Notes: generated by a model not told the origin, from the sequence alone. 64,000 nucleotides of DNA from an uncultured Bacteroides sp. (GCF_963676325.1 NZ_OY781099.1:310001-374000), one strand, 5' to 3'. Numbered from the stretch's first letter, positions 14,210 through 24,358 are shown. Numbers and translations: made by a program.

Positions 14210-16729
14210 ATGAAAAGGCAAATCTCTTATCTATTTTCTATTTTATTATTCATTGCTTGCTCTGTTAAGACCAATGCAACAGTTAAGCTTCCTTCCATAT
14301 TTTCTGATAATATGGTGCTGCAGGAAAATACCCTCGTAAATGTTTGGGGTAAGGCTTCTGCAAATGAACTTGTTACGGTTACTACATCTTGGAATTTTAA
14401 AAGATATGCAACCAAAGCTGATGCTGATGGTAGATGGACGCTGAAGATTAAGACTCCAAGAGCTGCAAAAGATCAGAAGATTACAGTAAGAGGTGAAAAT
14501 GTTATTCAGATTAATAATATCCTGATTGGTGAGGTGTGGTTATGCTCCGGACAATCGAATATGGAGTTTCAGGTTTCCAAGGCTGAGGGCTGGAGAACCG
14601 GTATGTTGAATGAAACTGAAGAAATGAAAGATGCCGATTATCCTGAAATTCGTCTGTTCCATGTTGAGCATCAATTGGCTCATCAGGGTCCGGTGGATGA
14701 TTGTGTAGGACACTGGGTAGTTTGTAATCCAGCAAACCTGAAGGATTTTTCAGCAGTAGGATTTGTCTTTGGTCGTAAACTTCATAAAGATCTTAAAGTA
14801 CCGGTAGGGCTAATTCAGTCTACATGGGGCGGAACTCATGCTGAATCGTGGACTAAGATGGATGTAATGGAGAATAATCCTCTTTATGCAGATGTGCTTG
14901 ATAAATTTGCCTTGAAGAATGTGAAGATTGAAAAGAATTACTGCAAGGTGCCTTCTACTTTATGGAACGGAATGATTAATCCTATTCTTACCTATACAAT
15001 TAAAGGTACAATATGGTATCAGGGCGAATCAAACTCTGACCGTTTCGAAAAATATCAGGATGTATTTACTAATATGATTCATAGCTGGCGTAAAGAGTGG
15101 GGACAACAGGATATGCCTTTCTACTTTGTGCAGATTGCTCCTCAATACAAACAACCAGCTGGAATTCGTGAAGCTCAGCTAAAGACCTGGCAGTCTGTTA
15201 AGAATACAGGTATGGCTGTTATTACTGATGCTGGCGATTCTACAGATATCCATCCACGCAACAAACGTGTAACAGGCGAACGTCTGGCATTATGGGCTTT
15301 AGCTAAATCATACGGAAAGAGTTGCGCTTATTCTGGTCCTCTATATAAGTCAATGAAAAAATCGGGTAATAAGTTTATTCTTTCTTTTGATTATGTGGAA
15401 GGCGGACTAAACTCTAAAGGTGAAGTGTTGAATGGCTTTTTCATTTCAGGAACCGACAGACGTTTTTATCCAGCAAAAGCTGTGATTGTTAACAATAAGG
15501 TGGAAGTCTCAGCACCCGAGGTGCTTGATCCTGTAGCTGTACGCTATGGATGGGGATACTTCTTCCGTGCAAATTTATTCAATAATGCTGGTCTTCCAGC
15601 TTCTCCTTTCCGCACAGACTCTTTCCAGAACGATACTTATGCACGCCGTTTTGCAGATTCTGAGATGAGACGCTTTCCTAAGGCATGGATGTTAGATTAT
15701 GGTAAAAAGCCTTTCTTCGGTTACGCTCAGGGAGTGGGATGTTGTGGCATGTTGAAAATGTGGAAGCAGACAGGAGAAAAACGCTATTTTAATTACGTAA
15801 AGGAATACGCAGACAGCCTTATCAATGATAAAGGCGAAATTTATTTATATGACAAGTCTACTTATAATGTTGACTATGTAAACTCAGGTAAAATATTGTT
15901 TGATGTTTATAAGGAAACCGGTAATAAGAAGTATAAACTTGCTATGGATTTGCTTATTAGTCAACTAAAGGTTCAGCCAAGAACTCTTGAGGGGGGCTAC
16001 TGGCATAAGCTTGTTTATCCTCACCAGATATGGTTGGATGGCATTTATATGGCATCTCCTTTTATGGCTCAATATGGTGCTGAGTTTGGTCAGCCACAAT
16101 GGATTGATGAAGCAGTTAATCAAATCACTCTTTGCCACAAGCATACTTTTGATGCGAAAACCGGACTTTACTATCACGCCTGGGATGAAAGTAAGTCTCA
16201 ACGTTGGGCGAATCCGGAAACCGGACTTTCACCTAACTTCTGGGGAAGAAGTATTGGCTGGTATTTCATGGCTATGGTCGATGCTCTCGATTTTATTCCT
16301 GCCGATCATGCCGGTCGTGCAACTATTATTGGCTATATTCAGGGATTGGCAGATGCACTCCCTAATTATCAGGATAAAAACGGATTGTGGTATCAGGTTC
16401 TTGATCAGCCAAAACGTGAAGGAAACTTCCCTGAAGCATCTGTGACAACTCAATTTATGTATGCTTATGCTAAAGCTGTAAACAAAGGATATATTGATAA
16501 AAAATATCGTGTTTATGCTGAAAAGGCTTTTGAAGGCTTGAAAAATAAGCTGATTATTGAAAACGGAGACGGAACTCTAACTCTTTCACGTTGCTGCCAG
16601 GTTGGTGGATTAGGTGGAAATCCTTATCGAGATGGAAGCTTTGAATATTATATCGGTGAAAAGATGCGCGATAATGATGCCAAAGCTACTGGTCCTTATA
16701 TTATGGGTTGCATTGAACTGGGACGCTAA
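14210..16729 (+). CDS. Sialate-O-acetylesterase-like / GH105 fusion (RG-I deacetylase plus unsaturated rhamnogalacturonyl hydrolase)
   Basis: The 839-residue secreted protein starts with a signal peptide ending near NATVKLP. Residues about 25-470 form a SASA/SGNH carbohydrate acetylesterase domain (VWLCSGQSNMEFQ holds the catalytic serine, later TDAGDSTDIHPRNK the Asp-His). Residues about 480-839 form a GH105 (alpha/alpha)6 domain (YAQGVGCCGMLKMWKQTG, VNSGKILFDVYKETGN, GGYWHKLVYPHQIWLDGIYM, GRSIGWYFMAMVDAL). In one chain it could remove acetyl groups from rhamnogalacturonan I and cut the terminal unsaturated galacturonate left by a lyase. It has its own terminator and begins the RG-I/rhamnose region. 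The function of each domain is by family; the substrate is inferred from context. Confidence 0.9.
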   Translation: MKRQISYLFSILLFIACSVKTNATVKLPSIFSDNMVLQENTLVNVWGKASANELVTVTTSWNFKRYATKADADGRWTLKIKTPRAAKDQKITVRGENVIQINNILIGEVWLCSGQSNMEFQVSKAEGWRTGMLNETEEMKDADYPEIRLFHVEHQLAHQGPVDDCVGHWVVCNPANLKDFSAVGFVFGRKLHKDLKVPVGLIQSTWGGTHAESWTKMDVMENNPLYADVLDKFALKNVKIEKNYCKVPSTLWNGMINPILTYTIKGTIWYQGESNSDRFEKYQDVFTNMIHSWRKEWGQQDMPFYFVQIAPQYKQPAGIREAQLKTWQSVKNTGMAVITDAGDSTDIHPRNKRVTGERLALWALAKSYGKSCAYSGPLYKSMKKSGNKFILSFDYVEGGLNSKGEVLNGFFISGTDRRFYPAKAVIVNNKVEVSAPEVLDPVAVRYGWGYFFRANLFNNAGLPASPFRTDSFQNDTYARRFADSEMRRFPKAWMLDYGKKPFFGYAQGVGCCGMLKMWKQTGEKRYFNYVKEYADSLINDKGEIYLYDKSTYNVDYVNSGKILFDVYKETGNKKYKLAMDLLISQLKVQPRTLEGGYWHKLVYPHQIWLDGIYMASPFMAQYGAEFGQPQWIDEAVNQITLCHKHTFDAKTGLYYHAWDESKSQRWANPETGLSPNFWGRSIGWYFMAMVDALDFIPADHAGRATIIGYIQGLADALPNYQDKNGLWYQVLDQPKREGNFPEASVTTQFMYAYAKAVNKGYIDKKYRVYAEKAFEGLKNKLIIENGDGTLTLSRCCQVGGLGGNPYRDGSFEYYIGEKMRDNDAKATGPYIMGCIELGR

Positions 16730-16734
16730 ATATT

Positions 16735-16769
16735 ATTCCGGGTGGAAATATAGCACCCGGAATTTTTTA
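16735..16769 (+). terminator. Terminator after the esterase-GH105 gene
   Basis: A perfect 10-bp stem (ATTCCGGGTG at 16735-16744, CACCCGGAAT at 16754-16763) followed by six T. Confidence 0.9.
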
Positions 16770-16815
16770 TATCTGCATTTTAAAGCTTGCAAATTTAATC
16801 TTAAACTTTTATACA

Positions 16816-19593
16816 ATGATTAAACAAATATTGTTGATTAGCGGTTTTGCCACGTTATGTATTAATTCCTCCGCTCAGGAGGTGGCATGGCCAAAGATAA
16901 CTACCGAAACAAAACCTGCTGCCCGTTGGTGGTGGTTGGGAAGTGCGGTTGACGAAAAGAATCTGACTTATAATCTGGAAGAATATTCCCGTGCGGGTAT
17001 GGGAACCATGGAAATCACTCCAATTTATGGGGTGAAAGGAAATGAGGCCCGCGATCTTAATTTCCTTTCTCCTGAGTGGATGAAGATGTTGCGTCACACA
17101 GAATCCGAAGCAAAAAGATTTGGTATGCAAATGGATATGAACACTGGAACCGGATGGCCTTTTGGCGGACCGGAAGTGAGTATTGAGGATGCTGCCAGCA
17201 AGGTGTTTTTTGAAGAATATAAATTGAATGGTGGTGAACAGCTAAAGGCTGCCATTCAGGTTTCTGATGTAAAACAGAAATCAATAGCGACTCTTTATCG
17301 TTTGATGGCTTTTTCGCAGAAAGGCGAGCGAAAGGACATCACTTCTAAAGTTGATAAAGAAGGGAAACTAAACTGGATAGCTCCGGTAGGTCAGTGGAGA
17401 TTGATAGCTGTCTTTAACGGGAAAACGCTTCAGAAAGTAAAACGCGCTGCTCCCGGTGGTGAAGGTTATGTGATGAATCATTTTTCACACAAGGCGGTTG
17501 CTAATTACCTTCATCGTTTTGATAAAGCATTTGCGGAGACAAAGACTCCTTATCCGCATAATTTCTTTAATGATTCCTATGAAGTTTATAATGCTGACTG
17601 GACACCGGATCTTTTTGAACAGTTTTATAAACGACGCGGATATAAGCTGGAAGAGTACCTTCCCGAATTTCTTGATGAGAGCCGCAATGATATAACTGCC
17701 CGGATTGTTTCCGATTATCGTGAGACTATCGCAGAATTGTTACAGGAGAATTTTACTGCTCAGTGGACAAAGTGGGCACATACTCACGGAAGTCTTACCC
17801 GTAATCAGGCTCACGGTTCACCAGGTAACCTGATAGATCTTTATGCTACTGTAGATGTTCCCGAATGTGAAGGCTTTGGTATCTCAAACTTTGGTATAAA
17901 GGGCTTAAGAAAGGATTCACTGACAGTGAAGAATTTCTCTGATTTGTCTATGTTGAAGTATGCCTCTTCAGCAGCACACATTTCAGGTAAACCTTATACT
18001 TCTTCTGAAACATTTACCTGGCTCACAGAACATTTCCGCACCTCATTATCTCAATGCAAACCGGATATTGATTTGATGTTTGTTTCGGGGGTTAATCATA
18101 CTTATTTTCATGGGACTCCTTATTCACCAAAAGATGCCAAGTGGCCGGGATGGTTGTTTTATGCTTCCATTAATATGTCACCTACGAATACTATCTGGCG
18201 GGATGCTCCGGCATTCTTTCAATATATAACCCGTTGTCAGTCTTTTCTGCAAATGGGTAAACCAGATAATGATTTCCTTATTTATCTGCCGGTTTATGAT
18301 ATGTGGAATGATCAGGATGGCCGTATGCTGGCGTTTGATATCCATAAAATGGAAAAGAGAGCTCCTAAATTTATTGAAGTTGTTCATAAGATAAGTGAGA
18401 GCGGATATGATGTGGATTATATTTCTGATCAGTTTATCCTTAACACTAAATGTGTGGATGGTATGCTTCAAACGAAAGGTGGAACAAAATACAAAGCGAT
18501 TATTATTCCTGCAGTGAAAAAGATGCCGGATAATGTGCTTGCTCATTTAATAAGCCTGACTGAACAAGGTGCGAAGATTATTTTTATGGAGAACTATCCG
18601 GAAAGTGTTCCCGGCTTTTCTAAACTTAACGAACGCAGTCTTCATTTCAACAACTTACTCAAGACTCTTCCAGCTGTTGCTGATTTTAAAGAAACAATGA
18701 ACAGCCCTCTTAAAGAAGGTGCAGTTATTACAGGAAGTGACTATAAGAAGGCATTGGCCGCAACTGGTGTTGTTTCTGAAGATATGAAAACGGTTTATGG
18801 ATTGAAGTGTATTCGTCGCTCCAATGAATCGGGATACCATTATTTTATTTCATGCCTACAGCCAAAGGATGTTGATGCGTGGATTAATCTTGGTGTAAAT
18901 GCTGTTTCGGCTGTAATTTATAATCCATTGAATGGTGAAAGTGGTAAGGCAAAACTCAGACAAGTGGATGGACGCACTCAGGTTTATATGCAGATTAAGT
19001 CGGGAGAATCTTTCTTACTGAAGACCTTTACTAAGGAAGATGTGAAGATGGCCGATTGGGAATACACTATTCCGCAGACAGTGGGTCTGACTATTGAGAA
19101 TAACTGGAAACTTCATTTCGTTAATAGTGAACCGGCTATAGAAGGTTCTTTCAATATTGGCAAACTGGGTTCATGGACAGAACTTGATGAACCGAAAGCC
19201 AAAATAAATATGGGTACCGGGGTTTACAATGTTAGCTTCACTTTACCTGCTATCTCTGCCGACGAATGGGTACTTGATTTGGGTGATGTGAGAGAAAGTG
19301 CCCGTGTTAAGATCAATGGCAAAGAGGTTTGTACGCTTTGGTCGGTTCCTTATACTGCTAAAGTTGGGAAATTTTTGAAGCAAGGAGAAAATCATTTAGA
19401 GATTGAGGTAACCAATTTGTCTGCTAATCGTATTGCGGATTATGACCGTCGTGGAATAGAGTGGAGAAAATTTAAAGAGATAAATATCGTTGATATTAAT
19501 TATAAAACGACTAAATATAGTAACTGGGAACCTGTTCCATCTGGATTATTAGGTCCGGTGAAGCTTATTCCTTTGAATATTGCTAATAAGTAA
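16816..19593 (+). CDS. GH106 alpha-L-rhamnosidase
   Basis: The 925-residue protein has a short signal peptide (cleavage near NSSAQEVAWP). Its N-terminal region has the GH106 hallmarks RWWWLGSAVDEKNLTYNLEEYSRAG and MQMDMNTGTGWPFGGPEVS, part of a modified TIM barrel. A C-terminal beta-sandwich follows (INMGTGVYNVSFTLPAISADEWVLDLGDVRESA). GH106 enzymes release terminal alpha-L-rhamnose by inversion with a calcium-assisted site. In this region it would free rhamnose from RG-I oligosaccharides for the rha genes downstream. It sits between two terminators, so it appears to be its own unit. Confidence 0.9.
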   Translation: MIKQILLISGFATLCINSSAQEVAWPKITTETKPAARWWWLGSAVDEKNLTYNLEEYSRAGMGTMEITPIYGVKGNEARDLNFLSPEWMKMLRHTESEAKRFGMQMDMNTGTGWPFGGPEVSIEDAASKVFFEEYKLNGGEQLKAAIQVSDVKQKSIATLYRLMAFSQKGERKDITSKVDKEGKLNWIAPVGQWRLIAVFNGKTLQKVKRAAPGGEGYVMNHFSHKAVANYLHRFDKAFAETKTPYPHNFFNDSYEVYNADWTPDLFEQFYKRRGYKLEEYLPEFLDESRNDITARIVSDYRETIAELLQENFTAQWTKWAHTHGSLTRNQAHGSPGNLIDLYATVDVPECEGFGISNFGIKGLRKDSLTVKNFSDLSMLKYASSAAHISGKPYTSSETFTWLTEHFRTSLSQCKPDIDLMFVSGVNHTYFHGTPYSPKDAKWPGWLFYASINMSPTNTIWRDAPAFFQYITRCQSFLQMGKPDNDFLIYLPVYDMWNDQDGRMLAFDIHKMEKRAPKFIEVVHKISESGYDVDYISDQFILNTKCVDGMLQTKGGTKYKAIIIPAVKKMPDNVLAHLISLTEQGAKIIFMENYPESVPGFSKLNERSLHFNNLLKTLPAVADFKETMNSPLKEGAVITGSDYKKALAATGVVSEDMKTVYGLKCIRRSNESGYHYFISCLQPKDVDAWINLGVNAVSAVIYNPLNGESGKAKLRQVDGRTQVYMQIKSGESFLLKTFTKEDVKMADWEYTIPQTVGLTIENNWKLHFVNSEPAIEGSFNIGKLGSWTELDEPKAKINMGTGVYNVSFTLPAISADEWVLDLGDVRESARVKINGKEVCTLWSVPYTAKVGKFLKQGENHLEIEVTNLSANRIADYDRRGIEWRKFKEINIVDINYKTTKYSNWEPVPSGLLGPVKLIPLNIANK

Positions 19594-19607
19594 CTTTCTC
19601 TTTTTGT

Positions 19608-19662
19608 ATCGGCAATTGTAATTTATCAACCTATGATCATTTACAATTGCCGATATTTTTTC
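19608..19662 (+). terminator. Terminator after the GH106 gene
   Basis: A perfect 14-bp stem (19608-19621 with 19641-19654) followed by a run of T. Confidence 0.92.
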
Positions 19663-19706
19663 TATTACCGGAGGATAAATGAATTGATTAATAACTAAAA
19701 AATAAC

Positions 19707-21293
19707 ATGATTTCAAGAACAAAATTATTTTTGGCTGCTCTGGCTTTGAGTAGCGTGGCAATGGCTTCATCAAAAACTTCTTCTCAGTCTACTGATAAAT
19801 ACAACTACTTATATAATGGACTTCCTTTTGAAATGCCTAAACTTAAAGCTCCTGCATTTCCTTCCAATAAGGTTAATATTGCCGATTTCGGAGTAAAAGG
19901 GAATGGCGTGGATTTGTGTACGGATGCTTTCAGTAAAGCAATTGAAACTCTAAGCCGAAAAGGAGGTGGTCAGCTCACTGTTCCTTGTGGTGTTTGGTTT
20001 ACCGGCCCCATTGTGTTGAAGAATAACATAAACCTTCATCTTGAAAAAGGGGCTATCATTTTGTTCTCTCCGAATGTGGATCTGTATCCGTTAGTGGAAA
20101 CAGTCTTTGAAGGACTCAATACTCGTCGTTGTCAGTCTCCGATTTCCGGTCGCAATCTGACGAATGTGGCTATTACAGGTGAAGGTGCTATTGATGGGAA
20201 TGGTGATTATTGGCGTCCAGTGAAGAGACAAAAGGTTACAGAGTCACAATGGAAAGAGTTTACCTCACGAGGTGGAGCTTTTAAACGTGAAGATTACTGG
20301 TTTCCATCTGAGAAAACATTGCAGGGTGATAAGATAGCCGATATGAATGTTCCCCGTAATCTTAAAACGGAAGAAGAATGGCAGTCGGTGAAAAACTTCT
20401 TGCGTCCCGTGATGATTAGCCTGATTGAATGCAAGAATGTCTATCTTCAGGGAGTTATTTTTCAGAATTCTCCTGCATGGAATCTTCATCCATTAATGTG
20501 TGAGAACGTAATTATTGAGGAAGTTTCTGTGAGAAACCCTGCTTATGCTCAGAATGGTGATGGGCTGGATTTAGAATCCTGCAAGAATGCGCTGATTATT
20601 AACAGTACATTTGATGTGGGCGATGATGGTATTTGCCTGAAATCAGGTAAAGATGAAGATGGTCGCCGCCGTGCTCGTCCATGTGAGAACGTAGTTGTTG
20701 ATAACTGTACTGTATTTAAAGGTCATGGAGGTTTTGTTGTAGGTAGCGAAATGTCCGGTGGGGTTAAAAATGTGTCGGTTACCAACTGTAAGTTCCTCGG
20801 TACAGATGTAGGTCTCCGCTTCAAGAGTTGTCGTGGACGTGGTGGAGTAGTAGAGAATATTTTTATTAAAGATATTAGCATGATGGATATTGCTACTGAT
20901 CCTCTTTTGTTTGATCTTTACTATGCCGGAAAATCAGCAGTTGAAGTTTTAGAGGATGGTGATGAGAATAAACCTAAAAAGGTGGTGCTTCCTAAGGTGG
21001 ACGAAACTACTCCTGCTTTTAAAAACATCCATGTAAAAGGTCTGAATTGTAGCAATGCCCGACGTGCAATGTTCTTTAATGGCTTGCCAGAACAAAATAT
21101 TCATGGTATTTCCATTGAAGATGTATTTGTAACATCTAAAATAGGAGGCGAGATTGCTGAGTCGGATCATATAAAACTTAATAACATAACAATACATCCA
21201 AAAGAAGGACCGGCATTACTAATCCGTAATTGTAAGGAAGTGACTATTAAAAATTTAAGTGGAGAAATTAAGCGTATCAATACGCCGGAGTAG
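19707..21293 (+). CDS. GH28 polygalacturonase-family enzyme
   Basis: The 528-residue secreted protein has a signal peptide (MISRTKLFLAALALSSVAMAS), then the right-handed beta-helix of GH28. Visible family motifs are NIADFGVKGNGVDLCTDAF, the NGDGLDLESCKN catalytic region (Asp pair in GDGLD), VGDDGICLKSGKDEDGRRRA and GHGGFVVGSEMSGGVKNV. GH28 members hydrolyse polygalacturonan or the galacturonate-rhamnose backbone; this clade in rhamnose loci often acts on RG-I pieces. The exact linkage is not visible. It precedes the rha operon with a promoter between them. Confidence 0.9.
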   Translation: MISRTKLFLAALALSSVAMASSKTSSQSTDKYNYLYNGLPFEMPKLKAPAFPSNKVNIADFGVKGNGVDLCTDAFSKAIETLSRKGGGQLTVPCGVWFTGPIVLKNNINLHLEKGAIILFSPNVDLYPLVETVFEGLNTRRCQSPISGRNLTNVAITGEGAIDGNGDYWRPVKRQKVTESQWKEFTSRGGAFKREDYWFPSEKTLQGDKIADMNVPRNLKTEEEWQSVKNFLRPVMISLIECKNVYLQGVIFQNSPAWNLHPLMCENVIIEEVSVRNPAYAQNGDGLDLESCKNALIINSTFDVGDDGICLKSGKDEDGRRRARPCENVVVDNCTVFKGHGGFVVGSEMSGGVKNVSVTNCKFLGTDVGLRFKSCRGRGGVVENIFIKDISMMDIATDPLLFDLYYAGKSAVEVLEDGDENKPKKVVLPKVDETTPAFKNIHVKGLNCSNARRAMFFNGLPEQNIHGISIEDVFVTSKIGGEIAESDHIKLNNITIHPKEGPALLIRNCKEVTIKNLSGEIKRINTPE

Positions 21294-21356
21294 TTAATTA
21301 CCAAAACGGATAGTGATAAAATCAAATCATACAATGAAGCTCGTTGCATATTTGTA

Positions 21357-21364
21357 TATATTTG
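21357..21364 (+). promoter_or_regulatory. Candidate promoter of the rha operon
   Basis: TATATTTG is a perfect -7 box, 48 bases before the 45-codon ORF that leads the operon. There is no TTTG at the -33 distance, which would fit dependence on an activator such as the AraC protein encoded downstream. Confidence 0.5.
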
Positions 21365-21411
21365 CAAGATAGACAGCATAAATTTTAAAAAAGTAGTTAT
21401 TATATAACAGA

Positions 21412-21549
21412 ATGAAAAGTACAACTTTTATTTTTGGCTTTCTGACGCTAGCTTTGCCTTTAATTGCTAATGCTCAGACCAATAATGTTCCAGATCTTCT
21501 ACTGATGAGATCGGCATTGATAAATGTTGTTGACCAGACGTTAAATTAG
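21412..21549 (+). CDS. 45-residue ORF with signal peptide leading the rha operon
   Basis: The ORF encodes MKSTTFIFGFLTLALPLIANAQ, a textbook signal peptide with cleavage after NAQ or ANA, followed by only 23 residues (TNNVPDLLLMR...DQTLN). It ends 16 bases before the rhaB start, so it is the first gene of the transcript. It may be a genuine small exported peptide, or the head of a secreted glycosidase gene whose body was deleted. No SD-like site is clear. Confidence 0.45.
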   Translation: MKSTTFIFGFLTLALPLIANAQTNNVPDLLLMRSALINVVDQTLN

Positions 21550-21565
21550 ATAAGTAAGTATATAT

Positions 21566-23044
21566 ATGGAAAACAAAAACTTTTTTGCCGTAGATTTAGG
21601 TGCTACCAGTGGTCGTACAATTCTGGGCACAGTAAAAGAAGGTGCGATTGAACTGAGAGAACTAACTCGCTTCCCTAATAATATTATTGAAGCAAACGGT
21701 CACTTTTATTGGGATATTTATGCACTTTATCAAGAAATCCTTAACGGATTAAAGGTTGTAGCAAAAGAAAAAATCGAGATTACATCAATTGGTATTGATA
21801 CCTGGGGTGTGGATTTTGTTTGTATCGGTAAAGATGGTGAAATACTACGTAACCCTTATAGCTACAGAGATACACACACAGTGGGTGCTCCTGAAGAGTT
21901 CTTCAAGAAAATGCCACGTGAAAAAGTATATGGCCTGACTGGTATTCAGATCATGAATTTCAATTCATTGTTCCAGTTAGCAACAATTCAGAAGAACAAT
22001 TCATCTGTATTGCCTATTACAGATAAAATTCTGTTTATTCCTGATGCATTGTCTTATATGCTTACAGGAAAGATGGTTACAGAATACACTTTTGCATCAA
22101 CATCTCAGATGCTGAACCCTGAAACAAAACAGTTTGAACCTGAATTGCTGGATGCAGTAGGAATAAAGAAAGAGTTATTCAATGATATAGTTTATCCGGG
22201 AACATTAGTAGGAACACTTACTAAATCAGTTAAAGAACAAACCGGTTTGGGTGATATCCCTGTTATTGCAGTAGCCGGACATGATACAGCTTCTGCTGTT
22301 GCTGCCGTTCCTGCTGAAAATAAAAACTTTGCTTATCTAAGTTCTGGTACCTGGTCATTGATGGGTATCGAATCTGACAAACCAATCATCAATAAAGAAA
22401 GCTTTGAACTTAACTTTACCAATGAAGGTGGCGTGGAAGGTACAATCCGTTTCTTGAAGAATATTTGTGGTATGTGGTTGTTGGAACGTTGCCGCAAAGA
22501 GTGGGCTAGTGACAATGATTATTCTTACCCTGAACTTATTGAAGCTGCTCTTGCAGCTCCAGCTTTCAAAAGCCTGATTAATCCCGATGCACCATGTTTT
22601 GCCAATCCGGTTTCAATGATCGAAGCAATAAAAAACTATTGCGTGAAGACTAATCAGCAAGTTCCGGAAACTTATGGTGAGATTACAAGATGTATTTTTG
22701 AAAGTCTTGCATTGAGATATCGTCAGGTGTTGGAAAGCTTAGAGAAGATGGCTACTAATCCAATTGAGAAGCTGCACGTGATTGGTGGCGGATCAAAGAA
22801 CAACTTGCTAAACTCATTTACTGCAAATGCATTAGGTCTTGAAGTAATAGCAGGTCCATCTGAAGCAACAGCTATTGGAAATGTTATGTTGCAGGCTAAA
22901 GCTGCAGGACTTGTTCCTGATATTCAAAAGATGCGCGAATTAATCCGCAAATCTGTTGCCGTAAACGTATTTACTCCTGCTGATAAAGAATTGTGGGAAG
23001 GCGCTTATGCCGATTTTCTGAAAGTATATAGAGAAGATATTTAA
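21566..23044 (+). CDS. rhaB: Rhamnulokinase
   Basis: RhaB phosphorylates L-rhamnulose to L-rhamnulose-1-phosphate with ATP in the cytoplasm. The 492-residue protein is a FGGY kinase: FFAVDLGATSGRTILG at the N terminus (phosphate 1), SIGIDTWGVDFVCIG, AGHDTASAVAAVPA and LSSGTWSLMGIES in the middle, and HVIGGGSKNNLLNSFTANALG plus GPSEATAIGN at the C terminus. It is followed by rhaA after 32 bases. Together with rhaA, rhaT and rhaD it forms a complete rhamnose pathway. Confidence 0.96.
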   Translation: MENKNFFAVDLGATSGRTILGTVKEGAIELRELTRFPNNIIEANGHFYWDIYALYQEILNGLKVVAKEKIEITSIGIDTWGVDFVCIGKDGEILRNPYSYRDTHTVGAPEEFFKKMPREKVYGLTGIQIMNFNSLFQLATIQKNNSSVLPITDKILFIPDALSYMLTGKMVTEYTFASTSQMLNPETKQFEPELLDAVGIKKELFNDIVYPGTLVGTLTKSVKEQTGLGDIPVIAVAGHDTASAVAAVPAENKNFAYLSSGTWSLMGIESDKPIINKESFELNFTNEGGVEGTIRFLKNICGMWLLERCRKEWASDNDYSYPELIEAALAAPAFKSLINPDAPCFANPVSMIEAIKNYCVKTNQQVPETYGEITRCIFESLALRYRQVLESLEKMATNPIEKLHVIGGGSKNNLLNSFTANALGLEVIAGPSEATAIGNVMLQAKAAGLVPDIQKMRELIRKSVAVNVFTPADKELWEGAYADFLKVYREDI

Positions 23045-23076
23045 ATAAAAAATAGAAACAAAAAATTAAAATTATC

Positions 23077-24330
23077 ATGAAAAGCGAACTTATTAACAAA
23101 GCTTTTGATATTGCAGTTGAAAGATATGCTGCGGTAGGTGTTGATGTAAACAAAGCACTGGAAGATCTGAGCAAAATTTCATTGTCATTACATTGCTGGC
23201 AAGCTGATGATGTAGTTGGATTCGAAAACCCAGACGGACAGTTGTCAGGTGGTATTCAGACTACAGGTAATCATCCTGGTAAAGCACGTAATATTGATGA
23301 AGTAAGAGCAGATATTCTTAAAGCAGCTTCTTATATTCCTGGGACTCACCGCTTGAACTTACATGCTATTTATGGTGATTTTGGTGGTCAGTTTGTTGAC
23401 CGCGACCAGATTGAACCAAAACATTTCGAAAGTTGGATGAAATGGGCTAAAGAAAACAATATGAAGTTGGATTTCAACTCATCTTCTTTCTCTCATCCAA
23501 AGAGTGGAAGCCTTACTTTGGCTAACCCTGATAAGGAAATCCGTGATTTCTGGATTGAACATACAAAACGCAGCCGTGCTATTGCTGAAGCAATGGGTAA
23601 ATATCAAGGTTCTCCTTGTGTTATGAACCTTTGGATTCATGACGGCTCAAAAGATCAGACTGTTAATCGTCTTAGGTATCGTGAACTGTTGAAAGAATCT
23701 TTGGATGAGATTTTTGCAACTAAATACGATAACATGAAAGACTGTATCGAAGCTAAATTATTCGGTATCGGTGCTGAAAGCTATACAGTAGGTTCATATG
23801 ACTTCTACTTAGGTTATGGTGCTAAGAACAATATGATTGTTACTTTGGATACAGGTCACTTCCACTTGACAGAAAGCGTTGCAGATAAGATTTCTTCTTT
23901 ATTGCTTTTCACTCCTGAAATCATGCTTCACGTAAGTCGTCCTATCCGTTGGGATTCTGACCACGTTACAATTATGAATGATGATACTTTGGATTTAGCT
24001 AAAGAAATTATTCGTTGCAATGCACTTGATCGTGTTAATATTGGTCTTGACTATTTTGATGCTTCAATTAACCGTATCGGTGCTTATGTAATTGGATCAC
24101 GTGCAACACAAAAATGCTTTATGCAGGCATTACTTGAACCACTTGCTAAGTTGCGTGAATACGAAGCTAATGATCAGTTGTTCGAACGTCTTGCTCTTCT
24201 TGAAGAAGCTAAGAGTCTTCCTTGGAATGCAGTTTGGGATATGTTCTGCTTACAGAATAATGTTCCTGTAGGTGAAGAGTTCATCGCTGAAATCCAGAAA
24301 TACGAAGCTGACGTAACAATTAAGAGATAA
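23077..24330 (+). CDS. rhaA: L-rhamnose isomerase
   Basis: The enzyme converts L-rhamnose to L-rhamnulose and needs Mn or Zn. The 417-residue protein aligns by eye along its whole length with the enterobacterial RhaA: LHCWQADDVVGFENPDGQLSGG, RLNLHAIYGDF, LDFNSSSFSHPKSG, LFGIGAESYTVGS, VTLDTGHFHLTE (metal-binding His/Asp), and SRPIRWDSDHV. In Bacteroides this gene is also called rhaI. It is the second enzyme gene of the operon; a hairpin follows it before rhaT. Confidence 0.97.
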   Translation: MKSELINKAFDIAVERYAAVGVDVNKALEDLSKISLSLHCWQADDVVGFENPDGQLSGGIQTTGNHPGKARNIDEVRADILKAASYIPGTHRLNLHAIYGDFGGQFVDRDQIEPKHFESWMKWAKENNMKLDFNSSSFSHPKSGSLTLANPDKEIRDFWIEHTKRSRAIAEAMGKYQGSPCVMNLWIHDGSKDQTVNRLRYRELLKESLDEIFATKYDNMKDCIEAKLFGIGAESYTVGSYDFYLGYGAKNNMIVTLDTGHFHLTESVADKISSLLLFTPEIMLHVSRPIRWDSDHVTIMNDDTLDLAKEIIRCNALDRVNIGLDYFDASINRIGAYVIGSRATQKCFMQALLEPLAKLREYEANDQLFERLALLEEAKSLPWNAVWDMFCLQNNVPVGEEFIAEIQKYEADVTIKR

Positions 24331-24358
24331 ATAATTTGATGTGCTGATGTGCATGGAT

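Noticed and set aside
15987..16445. 152-codon ORF inside the esterase-GH105 gene
   Set aside because: It is another frame of a clearly homologous GH105 domain.
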